From: Gammaproteobacteria bacterium
Lineage (GTDB): Bacteria; Pseudomonadota; Gammaproteobacteria; Steroidobacterales; Steroidobacteraceae
Reading direction: 5' to 3'
DNA: 64,000 nucleotides
Assembly: GCA_028293805.1 (NCBI GenBank)
Contig: JAQGOC010000363.1
Coordinates: 61,308 to 125,307, forward strand
Each line of letters opens with the position of its first letter. The first letter of the stretch is position 1. Of the stretch, positions 63,167 to 64,000 are shown one piece after another. Both the position numbers and the translations under genes were made by a program. The notes beneath the pieces are model-generated. The model made no database searches. It saw nothing but the letters and a program-made list of their open reading frames with translations, and had not been told where the DNA came from.

Positions 63167-64000
63167 TCAATTTCGCGGGGCCCGGTGGGTCGCGCTCGAG
63201 ACGGCCGTCGATTGTAGGTAGGCATCCCCGGACGCACAAGGCATATCGGCCGCCTGCACCTCCAGAATCTGCACCCCTGCGGTGCGGGCCAGGACGAGAA
63301 GCTCCGTATCCGGCAGCTCCACCACCAGCTCGATCGAGCCGTCGTCCGCGCTACGCTCTTCGCGCACGGCTTTCGCCGTGTACAGCCGTGAGCGCAGCGC
63401 ACCGGCGGATGCCGGGACGCGCAGGCGCGCGCGCCGCGCGAATCGGGCGATCCGCTCCGCAATCGACCCGGCGAGCAGATCGAGGCCCGAGCGCTGCTCG
63501 GCGGAGATCCAGACAGCGGTGACCCGGCCCTCGGCGTCGCGATCGACGCGCGGCTCCATGCTCAGCCGATCGATCTTGTTGTAGACGATGATCTGCGGGA
63601 TGGTGTTCGCGCCGATCTCTTCGAGCACGGCGTCCACCTGTGCGATGTGGTCATCGCGACGCGCGTCGCTTGCATCCACCACGTGCAACAGCAACGTCGC
63701 CTCGCGGGCCTCCGTCAATGTGGATTGGAAAGCGGCCACCAACTCGTGGGGCAACTCGCGTATGAATCCAACCGTATCGGCGGCGACCACGGCGGTGCCC
63801 CCGGGGAGCGTAATCCGACGCACCGTTGGATCCAGCGTGGCGAACAGTTGGTCGGCCACGTATGCATCCGCGCCCGTGAGCGACCGAAACAACGTCGATT
63901 TGCCCGCGTTCGTGTAGCCGACGAGAGCGAGCGAGGGAACAGGGATTTCGGCGCGCTGCTGGCGTCCCGTCTCGCGCTGCTGCTGGATCTTCTCGAGCCG
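63167..64000 (-). CDS. hflX: GTPase HflX (5' end outside window)
   Basis: This is the C-terminal 277 residues. The frame is open to the window edge, and the track start at 63892 is an internal TTG. The G domain starts with VPSLALVGYTNAGKSTLFRS (G1) and continues through VAADTVGFIRELP (G3) and IIVYNKID (G4). A C-terminal domain follows. HflX is a ribosome-associated GTPase that splits or rescues stalled ribosomes under stress. The upstream hfq gene, expected next in this block, is outside the window. Confidence 0.95.
   Translation of the reverse strand, partial: RLEKIQQQRETGRQQRAEIPVPSLALVGYTNAGKSTLFRSLTGADAYVADQLFATLDPTVRRITLPGGTAVVAADTVGFIRELPHELVAAFQSTLTEAREATLLLHVVDASDARRDDHIAQVDAVLEEIGANTIPQIIVYNKIDRLSMEPRVDRDAEGRVTAVWISAEQRSGLDLLAGSIAERIARFARRARLRVPASAGALRSRLYTAKAVREERSADDGSIELVVELPDTELLVLARTAGVQILEVQAADMPCASGDAYLQSTAVSSATHRAPRN

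Overview
The window is about 64 kb of high-GC, densely coding bacterial DNA. The right end has the order hflX-hflK-hflC-yjeT(DUF2065)-purA, which is typical of Gammaproteobacteria. That order, the high GC, an MltA lipoprotein and FixJ/FixK-type regulators suggest a deep-branching, free-living, versatile gammaproteobacterium; naming a family would be a guess. No rRNA, tRNA, CRISPR array, IS element or phage gene was seen.

Layout. (1) 1-10.3 kb: a sugar/stress block (partial glycosyltransferase, glycogen-debranching-type glucosidase, HdeD-like protein, BON protein plus histidine kinase) beside a FixLJ/FixK-like signalling set: a FixK-type Crp/Fnr regulator, a lone receiver, a FixJ-type regulator and a MEDS-PAS histidine kinase. 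Three perfect TTGAC-N4-GTCAA boxes lie upstream of hdeD, the BON-kinase operon and the MEDS kinase. The local Crp/Fnr protein carries the FNR recognition helix VETVSR, so a small regulon can be read directly from the DNA. (2) 10.3-13.4 kb: AhpD-like protein, ModA-like binding protein, gamma-glutamyltransferase family protein.

(3) 13.4-33.9 kb: a nearly self-contained purine salvage and catabolism island. A purine phosphoribosyltransferase stands beside a leftward BMP binding protein-adenine deaminase pair. Divergently, a run of about 17.7 kb holds uraH, xdhABC, a nucleoside-type ABC transporter (ATPase and two permeases), puuD, guaD, a GntR/FCD regulator, puuE, a uraD-allC gene fusion, an M20 hydrolase and a secreted nucleoside hydrolase-like protein. 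Most junctions are 4-base start/stop overlaps. Together the genes account for import, deamination, oxidation to urate, ring opening to allantoin and hydrolysis of allantoate. Three copies of a palindrome, NNYGTSSACAAT, occur only in the two intergenic regions that should carry promoters, and probably mark the operators of the resident GntR protein.

(4) 34-41.2 kb: a leftward operon of glycosyltransferase, UDP-galactopyranose mutase, GH1-like protein, ABC exporter and RecQ helicase. (5) 41.4-47.8 kb: SDR reductase, MltA, a large M14 peptidase and a class V PLP enzyme. (6) 48-55.3 kb: a probable N-methyl/quaternary-amine catabolic module (TMADH-like flavoprotein, GbcA-like Rieske oxygenase, MFS carrier, BetI-like repressor, class III CoA-transferase), interrupted by a decayed sulfotransferase gene. 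(7) 55.3-64 kb: M48 peptidase, GT39-type membrane glycosyltransferase, a divergent HxlR regulator/azoreductase pair with a perfect 15-bp palindrome between them, and the purA-hfl block, which runs off the window inside hflX.
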